DNA of 64,000 nt from NCBI GenBank assembly GCA_036250225.1, contig JAPZLL010000010.1, positions 806,001 through 870,000 of the forward strand, in the 5' to 3' direction. The notes beneath the pieces were generated by a model. That model did not search any database. It saw nothing but the letters and a program-made list of their open reading frames with translations, and had not been told where the DNA came from. Positions within the stretch are counted from its first letter, which is position 1. Every line of letters starts with the position of its first letter. The translations under genes and the position numbers were made by a program. Below are positions 10,387 through 19,894 of the stretch, one piece after another. This DNA is from Cercophora sp. LCS_1 (taxonomy: Eukaryota; Ascomycota; Sordariomycetes; Sordariales; Lasiosphaeriaceae).

Positions 10387-11209
10387 ACAAGTCTGCTCAC
10401 CAAACCGGTCAGCAACACTTCAATTGCTCTCAATGCGGAAACATGATTCCAAGTACTTGGAATACTATCCAAGGCTCTTTAAATTATTGCTGTACCTCAA
10501 ATTATCAAGTAGCTCGCTCTTCTCTGAGAAATAGTCCTGTGGACTTGTTCCTGTGCTGTTTATTTTGTGGGAGGCTTGTCCCCACCGCGGTGTCAATTCG
10601 ATCTCGGGTTTTGCGTCCGTGGCATCGCAATGCTCAGATGCGGGCAATCGGGTATTGACTCTACTCAGTGGATCGGAGGGTCTTTGCATACGCAAGCGCA
10701 CCCTGCCGCGGGAGTAATTGAAGCGGTGAGGTCTAATTGGTGTGGTGGACGGCGGAGCAGAGGAATAAACGCGAGGTCCCGGCGAGGTCCCGCATGGGCG
10801 TGACGCACGTCCGGGGGTGCTGCAGTAGGAGCGGAACTGGCAGCCTGTGGGACAATTGACAGGCTTCCGGTCGGCCCCGCTTTTGCCCCAAACAAGTCAA
10901 CCACTGCCTTGGCCTGAGGAGGCGACGGGATGCCAAACCGACCGAGGGAAGGTTCGGTAAAACGAACACTGTTAAAACGCTGATGGGTTCCACTGAGCCT
11001 TTTCCTGCACTGTCATGTCTTGAGGTGAAACACACTGGGTGACGTGGAAGCACTGTTCCTGCCATATACAAAGGGCTCCGGCGCACCTTCCTCACCCGCT
11101 CGTTCCAGCGCACTCTGCCCGGTCGTTACTTCCGCGTCCGTTCGTCGTTGCTTTCCTCCGTCCGGCCGGCCTTCTTCCGGTCCTGTGCTCAATCCCTTTC
11201 ACCCGTCCA
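10387..11209. other. Divergent promoter region, PIF1 and F-box genes
   Basis: About 0.8 kb between two divergently transcribed genes (1.1 kb if PIF1 starts at 10116). No gene is seen. Short ORFs lack composition or motifs. A tandem ggttggacgt pair lies just inside the PIF1 upstream frame at about 10242-10262. Confidence 0.5.
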
Positions 11210-12688
11210 ATGCCGTGCACAGCGCTTCTCGATCTTCCTCCAGAGCTGCTCTCTGATATCTTGAGGAGCTGCGACGACTACGGGGATCTGCTATCGTTCA
11301 GCTCAACATGCCGTCACATTCACGCCATTTTCAAGTCGCAGGAGGGCCCCGCTTTGTGGGCAGTCGGTCTGCGAAGTCTCCATGCCTTCGACCTCGCCCT
11401 TATCGCTGTCCGAAGCACTAAGATTGTTTGCGACTCCCTCCAAGCTAATATACTCCCTCCTGTCAATGCTGTCTGTCCGGTCAATCAGCTGAGCGGCGAG
11501 AGGATACCACCGACCCCAGCTGAGATACAAGAAATCCTGACGCTCCAACACTTTGGTCACTGCATCGAACACCTGACCTTCCTCAACGCCACCCGGTATT
11601 CACGGCGGCACTTTAGCCCGGGGGTGACGATCCTACAGATGGCCGTGGGCTGGCCGCGAGACGATCCCCTATTCCCCGCGGTGCTTGCGCTCTGGAGGGA
11701 AAGGTTGTATCGAAACATCTACCGCATGATGATCAGTGGTGCTGTTCTCTCCGCAGCATACCATGCGCCCTTCTTCCACGAGGGTCCCGATAAACCAACC
11801 GACTTTTTGTCAGGGTATCTCTCCAGCCAGGTGCCGCAGTCCAGGGGCTCCCCATCGTTCCGTGTTAGTCGACGGAGGGACCGTACGCTTACCGATGCCG
11901 ATCTCCACTACCTCCAACAGTTCCCTGCCTACCGAATCGCAAGCGATGCCGTCGATTTCGATGCCGAGGAGGTCCAAGCCTTCAAGCCACTGACCGACTG
12001 GCTCTTTGACGACATGAAACGCACCGCCGCGCGGGAGGGCAACACGTACGCATTGTACGGAGAAGAGCTAGGACGGTTTCCCATGCTCAACCAGTGCATA
12101 CACGCGTTGTGGACGTTTGAGCAACTCAACGCTCTCATCGCCCACCCCCGTAGCCGACGTGGCCCGCCGTGTCTCGGACTACTTACGATAACACCCTGGA
12201 TCAACAAGGAGCAGGAAGGTCCAGGTCCCATTGGTGGAACACGCAAGACGACGGTCATCCTCTACGGAACGTTTCAACCCGAGGAGATCACCATGCCTCT
12301 TCGACCCGGTGACGAGTTTACTGCAGGTGGGGTGTTTACTCGCCACAATCTGATCTCGACAATTCCTGCCAAGGGACTGGGGAAGCAAATGAATCTGAGG
12401 ACGGACGGTCGATCCCGTCCTTCGCCCTTGCGGCTCGAGAGACTCCTCCGTCGGGTGGCATACGCGATGCCCATGCAATCGTTCAGACAGACTGTCAGGC
12501 CAGACTTTCGGCTGTTCAAAATGATGCTGGAAAAACACTGCAACTTTGCTCCCGAGCCGGCTCGCAGTCTGATATGGGAAGTTAGTGCTGTGTGGGACAG
12601 TATTGTGTCGATGCTTGCGTTGCGGCACTCGTTGGAGCTGGGGCTCATTGGGATTTTAAATGGGAAGATTCCAGTCAATTGTGCTTAG
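11210..12688 (+). CDS. F-box protein
   Basis: Single exon, 492 aa from the ATG at 11210. Residues 5-45 fit an F-box: LLDLPPELLSDILRSC, then DLLSFSSTCRHIHAIF. This motif recruits Skp1 in SCF ubiquitin ligases. The rest is typical of the large fungal F-box set with no recognisable substrate-binding repeats. A longer in-frame start at 11039 exists, but the added 57 residues are Pro/Ser-rich and non-conserved in character, and the F-box normally lies at the extreme N-terminus. The substrate is unknown. Confidence 0.82.
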   Translation: MPCTALLDLPPELLSDILRSCDDYGDLLSFSSTCRHIHAIFKSQEGPALWAVGLRSLHAFDLALIAVRSTKIVCDSLQANILPPVNAVCPVNQLSGERIPPTPAEIQEILTLQHFGHCIEHLTFLNATRYSRRHFSPGVTILQMAVGWPRDDPLFPAVLALWRERLYRNIYRMMISGAVLSAAYHAPFFHEGPDKPTDFLSGYLSSQVPQSRGSPSFRVSRRRDRTLTDADLHYLQQFPAYRIASDAVDFDAEEVQAFKPLTDWLFDDMKRTAAREGNTYALYGEELGRFPMLNQCIHALWTFEQLNALIAHPRSRRGPPCLGLLTITPWINKEQEGPGPIGGTRKTTVILYGTFQPEEITMPLRPGDEFTAGGVFTRHNLISTIPAKGLGKQMNLRTDGRSRPSPLRLERLLRRVAYAMPMQSFRQTVRPDFRLFKMMLEKHCNFAPEPARSLIWEVSAVWDSIVSMLALRHSLELGLIGILNGKIPVNCA

Positions 12689-12848
12689 GCGCCACAAAAG
12701 AATGTTCAGGATACCAGAACTCTGCTAGGTTATCAATAATAGTGTTGATGATGCTAAAATAATTCGGTGTTTCTCTGCGTGCTTCTGTCCTTCTTTTCTA
12801 TGTCGTATTCCTAACGCTTTGCGCCATCCCGTCTAATAATCCCCGAGC

Positions 12849-12874
12849 CAAGCAAGCAAGCAAGCAAGCAAGCA
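12849..12874. repeat. (CAAG)n microsatellite
   Basis: About six tandem copies of aagc/caag just downstream of the MFS stop codon and in the intergenic space after the F-box gene. Confidence 0.85.
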
Positions 12875-12889
12875 ATATGGATGGAAACC

Positions 12890-14241
12890 TTAAATCCTCC
12901 CAAACAGACCCTGTGGTGTCGTCATCTTTGCCGCAAGAATCACAAAGCTGCCAACCAAACACGCGCTCCCGCTGAACATGGCCGCCTCAAAGAACCCGCC
13001 ATACTTGTCAACAAAAACCCCATTGACCGGTGGTCCAACCAGGGCACCCAAAGAGCTGAGAGCCAACCCCATACCCATGTAAGTCCCGATATCTCGAGGG
13101 TCCTCAACACAGACCGACAACGCTGCCGAAAGACCCGAGATGATACTCCCCGAAACAAAACCAAAAACAACGGCATACACAACCAACCCTGCTGTACTCG
13201 TCGGCGAGTTCATGCAAAAGATCAGAATCGCGTTCGTAAAGCCGCCAATGGCGTATATGTTGAGCCGACCATACTTGTCCGCCAACACACCGGGGATGAT
13301 GCGGCCAAATGTCGATGCAGCGTTGAGGATGGCAAGCAGGTACCCAGCCAACGTGGCGCTCATGCCGACGGACACAGCGTAGACTGGTATGAAGAAGAGC
13401 GGGGTGAAGATGCCGAGGAACAAGAAGAACATGGAGACGATGAGCAAGTCGAACTTGACGTCTTTGAAGGCGGCGCTGATCCAAAAGTCTGTTGTTCGCG
13501 GCGGGACTCGGGGCTTGACTGTGACGCAGACAAACGCCATGAAGGGCACCATGACGAAGCCGATGATGCGCATCGACCAGCCAAAGCCGATGGAGGAGCC
13601 GTTGAGCAACTTGGAGAGCAGGATCGGTATGACGATGCCGCCGATGGACGAGCCGGACACCACGATGCCCAGGGCGGCGGCGCGCTTCTTGTCAAAGTAT
13701 TGGGAGACGGCGGCGAAGGCGGGGATCTGGAGGAATCCCATGACCGTGCCCATCAGGACCGCTTGCACGAGCATGAAGTGCCAGTATGCCGTGCAGAGAC
13801 TGAGCATCATGATGGAGAAGACGTAGACGATTGCGGCTGGGCGGATGACCTGTTGCAAGCAAGGTTAGCTGGTGTGTGTTTTGACGGGCGTCTGAAGGGA
13901 AGAGGTGGACAAACGTTGGCTCCGAAGCGATCAAATAATGGACCGCCGACCATGCCCGAGGCGAACTGGAGGAAAACAGAGAGCGAGCCGATCCAGGCGA
14001 CTTCATCTGCCGAGTGGTCACGCAGTTGGTGACTGAGGTAGTACTCGGCCATGGCGCCGAACGAGTTGGCGAAGCCGAGGCAGCAGAAGAAGACGGCGCC
14101 TCCCCCGGCGGCAACAAGCCATGCTTGTAAACCGCCATCGGGTGCGGCGCCAAAGTCAGGGATTTGGTCGACGGCAGCAGCCTCCTGGTCTGTAGTCCGG
14201 GCGGCGTCGTCGCTGTTGCGCTTTGCCTCTTTTTCCGACAT
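12890..14241 (-). CDS. MFS transporter, monocarboxylate-porter type
   Basis: Two exons in transcription order: 14241-13915 and 13849-12890. The 65 nt intron has donor gtttgt, branch gctaac and acceptor caacag. Phase 0, 428 aa. A hydrophilic N-terminus precedes PDGGLQAWLVAAGGGAVFF, the first helix and the usual opening of fungal MCT-like (MCH) porters. About 12 hydrophobic segments follow, with RAAALGIVVSGSSIGG (TM4-5 region) and ADKYGRLNIYAIGG. Likely a plasma-membrane carrier of monocarboxylates or related acids; the substrate cannot be read from sequence. It diverges from a Zn2Cys6 regulator 678 bp away, which suggests the regulator controls it. Confidence 0.9.
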
Positions 14242-14919
14242 GGTAGCGCTGTGATGTGCTGTGTGCAGTGGATTCGAGGTGGAGGATCGCTTCGGATGTG
14301 AGATGGAGATTGAAGAGGAGGCATGGTGGGCGGCTTTGGGGAGGGATATTTATGCTGGGGAATGGCACGAAGACGACGGAGAGCGACTTGAAGAGACACG
14401 GGGATACCGGGTCGGCTCCCACGGTCGGGGTCCCGGTCGGAGCCGGTCGTCGGGCTCGGGCTCGGGATTTTGCCCCTTTGAGCGTTGGGGGCTGTTTTGG
14501 GTCTCGGAAAATTCCCGTTTGGGCGATATCTCGGCAAATCCTGCGTCAGCCTGCGATCCTTCCGTATTCCTGCCCCTCGCTCTTTCCCATCGGCACTGGT
14601 TGATCATTTCTCATCGTCACATTCTCCGTCAATCGCACATTGCTTGTTCCGTTCTCTGTGCTCGCGCGGACGGGGCTCGTGTGGGCATTGGATGGCATGT
14701 CGATAACGGAAGCCCGCGAATTCAATCCGACCAACGCCCCCCAGATGGCACCAGCGAGTCGGCTTATTTTTAGCGGACAGGAAGGTATTGTCCACAGTGC
14801 TAAGAACGACATTTCAATGCTTCTGGGATAGCTTGAGCCCTCGGAATAGGTATCCAGTGCCCCTCTTCCTTCCAGAAGTATAGCTGTCCGAAATTGGCTC
14901 TGGTGTCTAAGAGCAAGCT
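14242..14919. other. Shared divergent promoter, transporter and regulator
   Basis: 678 bp between the ATGs of two divergent genes. It contains a GC-rich CGG cluster (listed separately) and no coding sequence. Confidence 0.7.
14408..14465. promoter_or_regulatory. Cluster of CGG triplets
   Basis: Ten CGG triplets fall within 58 bp on the plus strand, including CGGtCGG and CCGGgtCGG arrangements. Zn2Cys6 proteins bind CGG half-sites, singly or paired. The cluster is 167-224 bp upstream of the MFS start and about 455-512 bp upstream of the regulator start. Binding is inferred, not shown. Confidence 0.4.
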
Positions 14920-17614
14920 ATGACGGAGCCGGGGCCTCGACGCCGAAGGCCGGCCGTGTGGGTCATCTCCGCTTGCCGTTTACCCTTACAACTGCAACGG
15001 TCACTAATGGCGAGACAGGGCCTGTCATCCCTGCCGAAAACGCAAAGTTCGATGCAATCGGGAATCGCCCTGCAGCAACTGTCTCAAAGCAGGACACCAG
15101 GCGTCGTGTCTTTACCGCGATGGACTGGCGCGAGTCCCACAGGGTCAACAGGGTTCATGGTCCCCTGAGTACACCTTCGTATTGGAGCCGCCGACAACTT
15201 CGACAACATCCAGTTCCCAGAGCATCGCTGATACACCGACGACCGAAGACTCACCGAACTTCCAACCCCGCTCGGGAACTGTGCTCGGGGCCACCAGGAC
15301 GGAACCCCTTGTCACTCCCCGGTGTTTAGCTTCGGTCCTCAATCGTCCGATTATCGAAACCACACAGACGAGCCTCGGCGGGGCCTTTCACGTCCATCAC
15401 GATCCCGACCCCAACGACCTGCCCGAGTCCGTCGGCCGTAGCGCTGTACAGAGGACTCGCGTGTTCCACAAGTCGCGTGTGTTCGGCCAGACCCACTGGC
15501 TGAGTCTGATTCCACTGGTGAGTGCCTCGTTGGGTCTTTCTTTGCCCAGCAAGATCAACATGTTCGATAGTCTCTGACAGTCACCCAGATCAAAGACACC
15601 GTCGAAATGGTCGAGCCATATCTCAAGAATGCCAAGGGGCTCGTCAAAGACATCGACGAATGCAAAGCCTTGGCCAGAACTCTGAAGCAGAGCCGGACGC
15701 CCGAGTGGCCATGCACACCGTCGGAAGCGCTGCCGGATGAGACTCTCTGTCGCTCCCTGGTCGACTGTTATCTTCGTACAAGCGAAACTGTGTACCGCGT
15801 TCTACATGTCCCGGCATTCCTCACTGAGTTCGAACAACTCTGGACCCCTGGCGCAAAGTCCAGTCCAGTCTTTCGGATCCTGTTAAAGCTCGTGCTAGCC
15901 ATCGGGTCCTCACAGTACGACCAACACTTCTCCATGCGCGCGTCGGCGATCCGATGGGTTTACGAGGCACAGTTGTGGCTGTCGGAGCCCGGGTCAAAAG
16001 TGAAGCTGAATGCCGTGGGGTTGCAGATTCAACTCTTGCACCTGCTGGCCCGGGAAGCAGCCGACGTTGACAGCGAGTCGATCTGGACTTCGGTTGGCAC
16101 TGTTCTCCGAAATGCCATGGCATTGGGCTATCACCACGACCCGCCGCCCAACTCGCGAAGCACTCTTGTCGTTGAAGGTCAGCGTCGGCTTTGGAACACG
16201 CTGTTGGAAATAGCCGTGCAGTCGAGCTTGTCGAGCGGCCAGCCTCCCCTGATGTCGATGGCCCAGTTCACCACCAAGCCTCCCCAGAACTATAACGACG
16301 AAGATCTCGGAGGGCCTACCGCAACCCCAGAACCACGCCCGGATACCGAGTTCACCGGCACTACGGTGGCCATCTTGCTGCGGAAAACACTGCCTCTCCG
16401 GCTCCATGTTGTCAACAGCCTGAACGACGGCGACGGCAATGGCCATATCGACTATGACAACGTCTTGCGGGTCGACTCGATGCTTCGTGAGGAGTTCAGG
16501 TGCGTTCGGCGACAATTCCTAGGCGCCATGAACCTTACAGGCCGCCCAGGCAGTCCACCATATGCCGTATTTGCATTAGAAATCTGTGCAAACTACTACC
16601 TGTCAGCACTTCATGTACGGTTTTTACTTCCATCAATTCAACCAGCAGCCGCAGAATACGCATACTCTCGGAGGGTGGTATCAGAATCGTGCATCAAGAT
16701 TTGGCGCGCGGCAGCAGCGCCGCCCCCGTTGGCCACTCAACCAGCCGGACAACCATCAACTGGCCAGGAGGATATTAGGCGCGCGGTAACCTGTGGCTTT
16801 GGGTTCTGCCGCATGGCGACCTGGCAAAGCCTATTGCTGTTACTTGTGGAGTTGAAGGCGCAGGCCCGGGAAATGGAAGACAGCTTACTTCCACAGGTTG
16901 TGCCTTCCGACTTGGCGCAGGTGCTCCAGGATGCCAACCCCTGGTGCCTTGAGTGTATTCGGGCCGGGCAGACCAATGTCAAAGGTACGTTTTACCACTC
17001 GACCTTGTGAGAGAGCCCCTTTTCGCACTCCCTATTTTGCTTTCCCTCGCATCACCGCACACACAGAACCCCAAAATAGACATCGCAAAGGGGCAACGTC
17101 TTGATGGTGCTGAGATCTTCATGTTCACTATGGCTTTATGACTTCATCGGAACGGTATATACCTTTTTCCTGGGGGTGTGTGCCTTTTCAAATGACGGAT
17201 AGCTCTAAATACCCGCAGCTACAGCTGTGTTACAGAGCGGAGTGTGCCATGCGGAAAAGAATGGTCTCTCCATCTATCCGTGCCTTGTCTTTCGGAAGGC
17301 CACTGACACACTGGCTAACAAAACTCGCAGGTTATATCGTTATTTCTGCCATTGGGGCTCACATCGCCGGCCTACAACAGGGCCTTAGGCCTGGCGAAGA
17401 GCTTATTTCCAAAGTGATTCAGGCTGTCAACAAGGCCTGTGGAGAGTATCTCGATGCAGTTCAGCCTCTGGTGCCCGCGGACGGGGTTCAAGACGAACAC
17501 TGGGCCAACGGAGTGGCGTTAGATGACAACATGCTTGACATGAACTGGAACCTTTTCCTGGTAGATTTCCTCGGAGAGGAGGTAGGGGGACTTGGATGGG
17601 TGCTTAATGACTAG
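14920..17614 (+). CDS. Zn2Cys6 fungal transcription factor
   Basis: Four exons: 14920-14957, 15019-15517, 15589-16984, 17331-17614; 738 aa. The 61 nt first intron (gtgggt..gacag) joins MTEPGPRRRRPAV to ACHPCRKRKVRCN. The Zn2Cys6 cluster is complete at Cys15, 18, 25, 31, 34 and 43 (C-x2-C-x6-C-x5-C-x2-C-x8-C). Intron 2 (gtgagt..cccag, 71 nt) is phase 0. The middle homology region is present: LVDCYLRTSETVYRVLHVPA, AIGSSQYD and NAMALGYHHDPP. The last intron is 346 nt, long for this genome, with branch ggctaac and acceptor cgcag. It adds GYIVISAIGAHIAGL and the C-terminus in frame. Acts in the nucleus as a DNA-binding regulator; likely target is the divergent MFS gene. Confidence 0.88.
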
Positions 17615-18016
17615 CTGCTCTAGTTACTACGGTTTGTAGGTAATAAGTCTTCAGGGGTAGAAGATATGCGTTAGCGGTAGATATGCATGTGCTGTTAAGA
17701 AAACTCCACCCTAAAAACTCGAAGAGAGGTATCCTTCGAGAAAGGGGCTCAAAGGAAGTTACCAAGGCGTTGGGGGATGTTCCACAGGCTGTCAAGCAAC
17801 GCATTTGGTGCTATAAATACCCCTGTATGCGTATTCAATAATAGATGATGGCAGGAAGCCTAGCTAATACCGTCTTGATACTTTACGGGCATAGCTCTTT
17901 TGTTCATTTGGGCCGTCGCAGGGTTGGGATCTTGGACGCTCTCCATTATTGATAGCACTTGCCCATGTGCATTTCCAGTCAGCCACCTTGCTCTTTTTTT
18001 TTAGTATAGATTAAAA
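17615..18016. other. Intergenic, no gene seen
   Basis: The region holds the tail of the transcription factor gene and the end of a broken minus-strand gene. No ORF of interest. A T tract lies near 17994-18002. Confidence 0.5.
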
Positions 18017-18893
18017 TTAAATTGTAGCAATGACTGCCCGCCTCCCATGGTGTCTTCGAACGGAACGGTCACCCCTTCTCCCCGGGCGATACAGAGATAT
18101 CGCGCCTCCAATTGCTGCAAGTCTTACAGCCCCGCAACCCACAATGAGTCCGACCTTGGCACCTTTGTTCATTGGCCCGGAGTAGTCGGCGTCAGTCGGA
18201 GGGGTATTCGTGTCTGTTGGGAATGGGGACAAAGTTGGGCGCGAAGAAGATGTGGGTTTCGTTGTGTCGTCGCGTGGATGGGCGCTGTTCCGACGATATC
18301 CCATCCGCTGGAGGATGAGCAAGTATACGACGTGGCGGTGATGCCGATCCAGGAGTAGGCCCAGCATTGGGAACGTGAGCCGGTACACAACAGGGCTCTG
18401 GGGCCGTCGATGCCTTTTGATTGTTCCTGGGACGGGTAGCAGGTCGTGTATATAACGCATGGCTCGTTTGTTGGACAACTCCGGCGTAGCTGGTGGTCGC
18501 TGTAAAGGCTGTTTGAGTAATGGCTGCAAACTCGCAGGCGGATCCGATGCCGCAAGTGAGTGCACCCGCTGGTGTTTTTGTTAGAATGTGGGCCACGGAT
18601 GGGAGTGGGGAGAGATACTGATGAGAAATCCGCAGGTTTTTAAAATTGGTTGTTTCGAGCTGTCGCGCCCCGATCTCTCCCCACGCTGATGGCGCCGGTG
18701 TGATCGTCGCGCGTTCTGCAGACTTGGGGGTGGATGGGAGTCTTGATTCACAGAGATTTACCCAGAAAAAGAGGGAAAGGATTGGTATTGTCGAGATTAT
18801 TGCGACAGAAGCGATGGCAAGACCCGTGCCAAGTTGGTCGAGCAAGGGAAAGAAAGTTTCATTTTGCGAAGAAGCATCCACGTGCGTCGTCAA
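18017..18893 (-). pseudogene. Broken Cys-rich single-pass surface protein gene
   Basis: Three minus-strand frames in succession carry pieces of one protein type. From 18893: a membrane-anchoring N-terminus (GLAIASVAIISTIPILSLFF), then APSAWGEIGARQLETTN. A likely intron (18618-18569, donor gtatct, branch ttctaac) follows, then a Cys-rich ectodomain with LTCGIGSACEF in one frame and NEPCVIYTTCYP plus QCWAYSWIGITATSYTCSSS in another. A third frame has a Thr/Pro/Ser stalk and a helix (AKVGLIVGCGAVRLAAIGGA) with a basic tail. This order matches fungal Cys-rich ectodomain proteins with Ser/Thr stalks. The frame changes near 18480 and 18265 are too tight for introns, so I call it a pseudogene. Undetected splicing is the alternative. 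Confidence 0.55.
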
Positions 18894-18935
18894 GATGAGG
18901 AGAAACCGGGAATGTAGGAGGGATTAAGATATGGT

Positions 18936-19894
18936 GTGCCCGACCTATCTGGTATTGGGGTCAGTCACTTTCTCTATGTGTCTAAGAACGACAAGGACTG
19001 ACCTTTGTAGGTTGCAATAGGATACGCCCTATCAGTGTTCATTGGCAATCTATTGTGCATCTGTCTTCTGTCCTCTCCACGACAGCAACATAACCGACTT
19101 CACGAAATCGTCACTGCCGGAATCTCGTCGTTTTTCGAATCAGCTGTCTACTTTGCCTTCGCCATCCAGATTGCAACGATTACCATCCTTGCACCAAGGG
19201 ATCTCGAGACCAGAGCCACTTCCGTCGGCGACTACGAAGTTCGTATTGCTGGCTTGGTATCGACCGTTTGTTTACTCCCTTTGCCTGCACCCGTTCTCTT
19301 CCTCTTGGTAACCACCAACTCGTCAAGTCGTCATCCCTACCGCTTATCACTCCTCTCTCTGACTGTCATTCTATCAGTGTACACCTTCTTCTCTCAATCC
19401 ATCCGCTACTGGGCACTAACGAGTATTGGAGAAGGACAGGGAGAGGTGCAACTTATGTCGCTGACGAGGAATGGAACGTGCTCTGGGATGTCTGCTTCCG
19501 ACCTGCCGCTGATACCGAAGCTCTACCGCTGCTAACTAATACCGAGCATGCCGCGCTCGGGGCGTTTCACATGACGGCGTCCTTGGTAGCCTTGCTGTCT
19601 ACTTTTTCCATGCTGGTGCCTGTCATCCTGCGGAGAGTTGATGCTCGGAATGGGGGAGTACAAGGGCCAATTCGGCAAAGGATTGATCTGTTTGTTGACA
19701 AAGTGGTAGGATCTTGGAACAGAGCCTGGGCAAGGTTGGGCTTGGTCCTGGTTCCCCTGTGTCTGGCCATTCCTTTGCTCTGGGGCTTTTGGAGGTTGAG
19801 AGGCCTTCATTATGAGGGGAATGACTGGGGATTTGGACAAGTTATGGCCATTGCAATCTTTGCACCGGTTGCAGCGGAGATGGTGTTCGTCTGA
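18936..19894 (+). pseudogene. Broken multi-pass membrane protein gene
   Basis: A first exon fragment in frame with PDLSGIG ends at 18959, and a 51 nt intron (gtcagt..ttgtag) joins it to VAIGYALSVFIGNLLCICL. Two further helices follow to about 19430 (YWALTSIGEG). The frame then ends in unrelated sequence, while another frame resumes at about 19450 with TYVADEEWNVLWDVCF and continues through three more helices to FAPVAAEMVFV and a stop at 19894. The switch within a few bases fits a one-base deletion near 19445. No ATG is available in the first-exon frame (a TAG lies just upstream), so the 5' end also looks damaged. Overall architecture: polytopic fungal membrane protein of unknown role, divergent from the other broken gene. 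Confidence 0.6.

Noticed and set aside
12881..14032. Plus-strand ORF of 383 codons
   Set aside because: Exact antisense of the MFS transporter, with biased composition (His, Asp, Arg rich) and no motif.
18569..18618. Intron as full explanation for the minus-strand frame changes
   Set aside because: The intron is plausible and leads into the CVIYTTCYP frame, but the later change to the stalk and helix frame near 18265 still has no donor and acceptor.
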